From JAYEHC01 sp964490635 (GTDB taxonomy: Bacteria > Patescibacteriota > Minisyncoccia > JAHIHE01 > JAGLIN01): a DNA stretch of 23,081 nt. The translations under genes and the position numbers were made by a program. The notes under the pieces were generated by a model. It saw only the letters and a list, made by a program, of their open reading frames with translations. It searched no databases and was not told the origin of the DNA. Numbering within the stretch: position 1 is the first letter of the stretch; every line of letters begins with the position of its first letter. Where the stretch lies: positions 1-23,081 of the forward strand of contig CAZBCK010000012.1 in the NCBI GenBank assembly GCA_964490635.1, read 5' to 3'. Shown here piece after piece: positions 23,036 through 23,081 of the stretch.

Positions 23036-23081
23036 TCAACTAATTGTGTCTGGAGCTTCTTCATTTTTTACCATTTCTTTA
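23036..23081 (-). CDS. Possible C-terminal end of a minus-strand gene
   Basis: The minus strand is open from the window edge to TGA at 23038-23036 and reads KEMVKNEEAPDTIS. The charged content and convergent position after a terminator fit the end of a neighbouring gene, but 14 residues are too few to be sure. Confidence 0.25.
   Translation of the reverse strand, partial: KEMVKNEEAPDTIS

Noticed and set aside
22998..23040. Another inverted-repeat element around TTAGGGAGAG
   Set aside because: CCCT/AGGG pairing and GTTG/CAAC flanks are too short to support a call.
1..23081. UGA or UAG recoding as in some CPR lineages
   Set aside because: TGA ends clpC and TAG ends several genes at sensible places, and no in-frame TGA occurs in the large genes.
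1..23081. CRISPR array, tRNA or rRNA genes
   Set aside because: The repeats are dispersed and paired in inverse orientation, not regularly spaced; no tRNA cloverleaf or rRNA segment was recognised by eye.

Overview
The window reads as a chromosomal segment of an AT-rich bacterium of the Patescibacteria/CPR type (Parcubacteria-like). This is an inference from a short ATP synthase delta subunit, many lysine/glutamate-rich hypothetical proteins, a CPR-style membrane-anchored TraD/VirB4-like ATPase, almost no Shine-Dalgarno sequences before the large genes, and spacers full of small palindromic repeats. TAA, TAG and TGA all end convincing genes, so the standard code applies. No rRNA, tRNA or CRISPR array was seen.

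Left part (1-5980). On the minus strand lies a truncated-looking F-type ATP synthase operon in the order atpB (a), atpE (c), a 49-aa membrane protein, atpF (b), atpH (delta), atpA (alpha). It starts from a consensus promoter at 5355-5383 and stops after atpA; gamma, beta and epsilon are not in the window. Every spacer of the operon holds a palindromic, MITE-like element. Positions 1-657 carry a structured segment, a small membrane-peptide ORF on the plus strand that may be broken, and strong hairpins where it converges with atpA. A 45-aa basic protein gene (minus strand) with a long structured leader is transcribed divergently from clpC.

Middle part (5980-13620). On the plus strand are clpC (AAA+ unfoldase), a CPA2 cation/proton antiporter behind a near-perfect promoter, a gene-poor stretch with a tiny TAG-interrupted ORF, a terminator and a perfect 20-bp inverted repeat, then a charge-polarised low-complexity protein, a CaCA-type Na+/Ca2+ exchanger, and a Fic protein gene whose 5' end is out of frame at A8 tracts.

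Right part (13965-22939). This is a probable operon of uncharacterised helical proteins: a giant coiled-coil protein interrupted by a 100-N assembly gap, a 99-aa protein (possibly DUF5663-like), a 57-aa basic helical protein, a 439-aa coiled-coil protein with a C-terminal membrane hairpin, a 141-aa protein with a well-formed C-terminal domain, and an 834-aa membrane-anchored TraD/VirB4-like ATPase. No other recognisable type IV secretion genes accompany it. This cluster is the best candidate for an undescribed system: an ATPase-driven envelope or DNA/protein-transport machine with CPR-specific partners. The window ends after a terminator and what may be the tail of a minus-strand gene.
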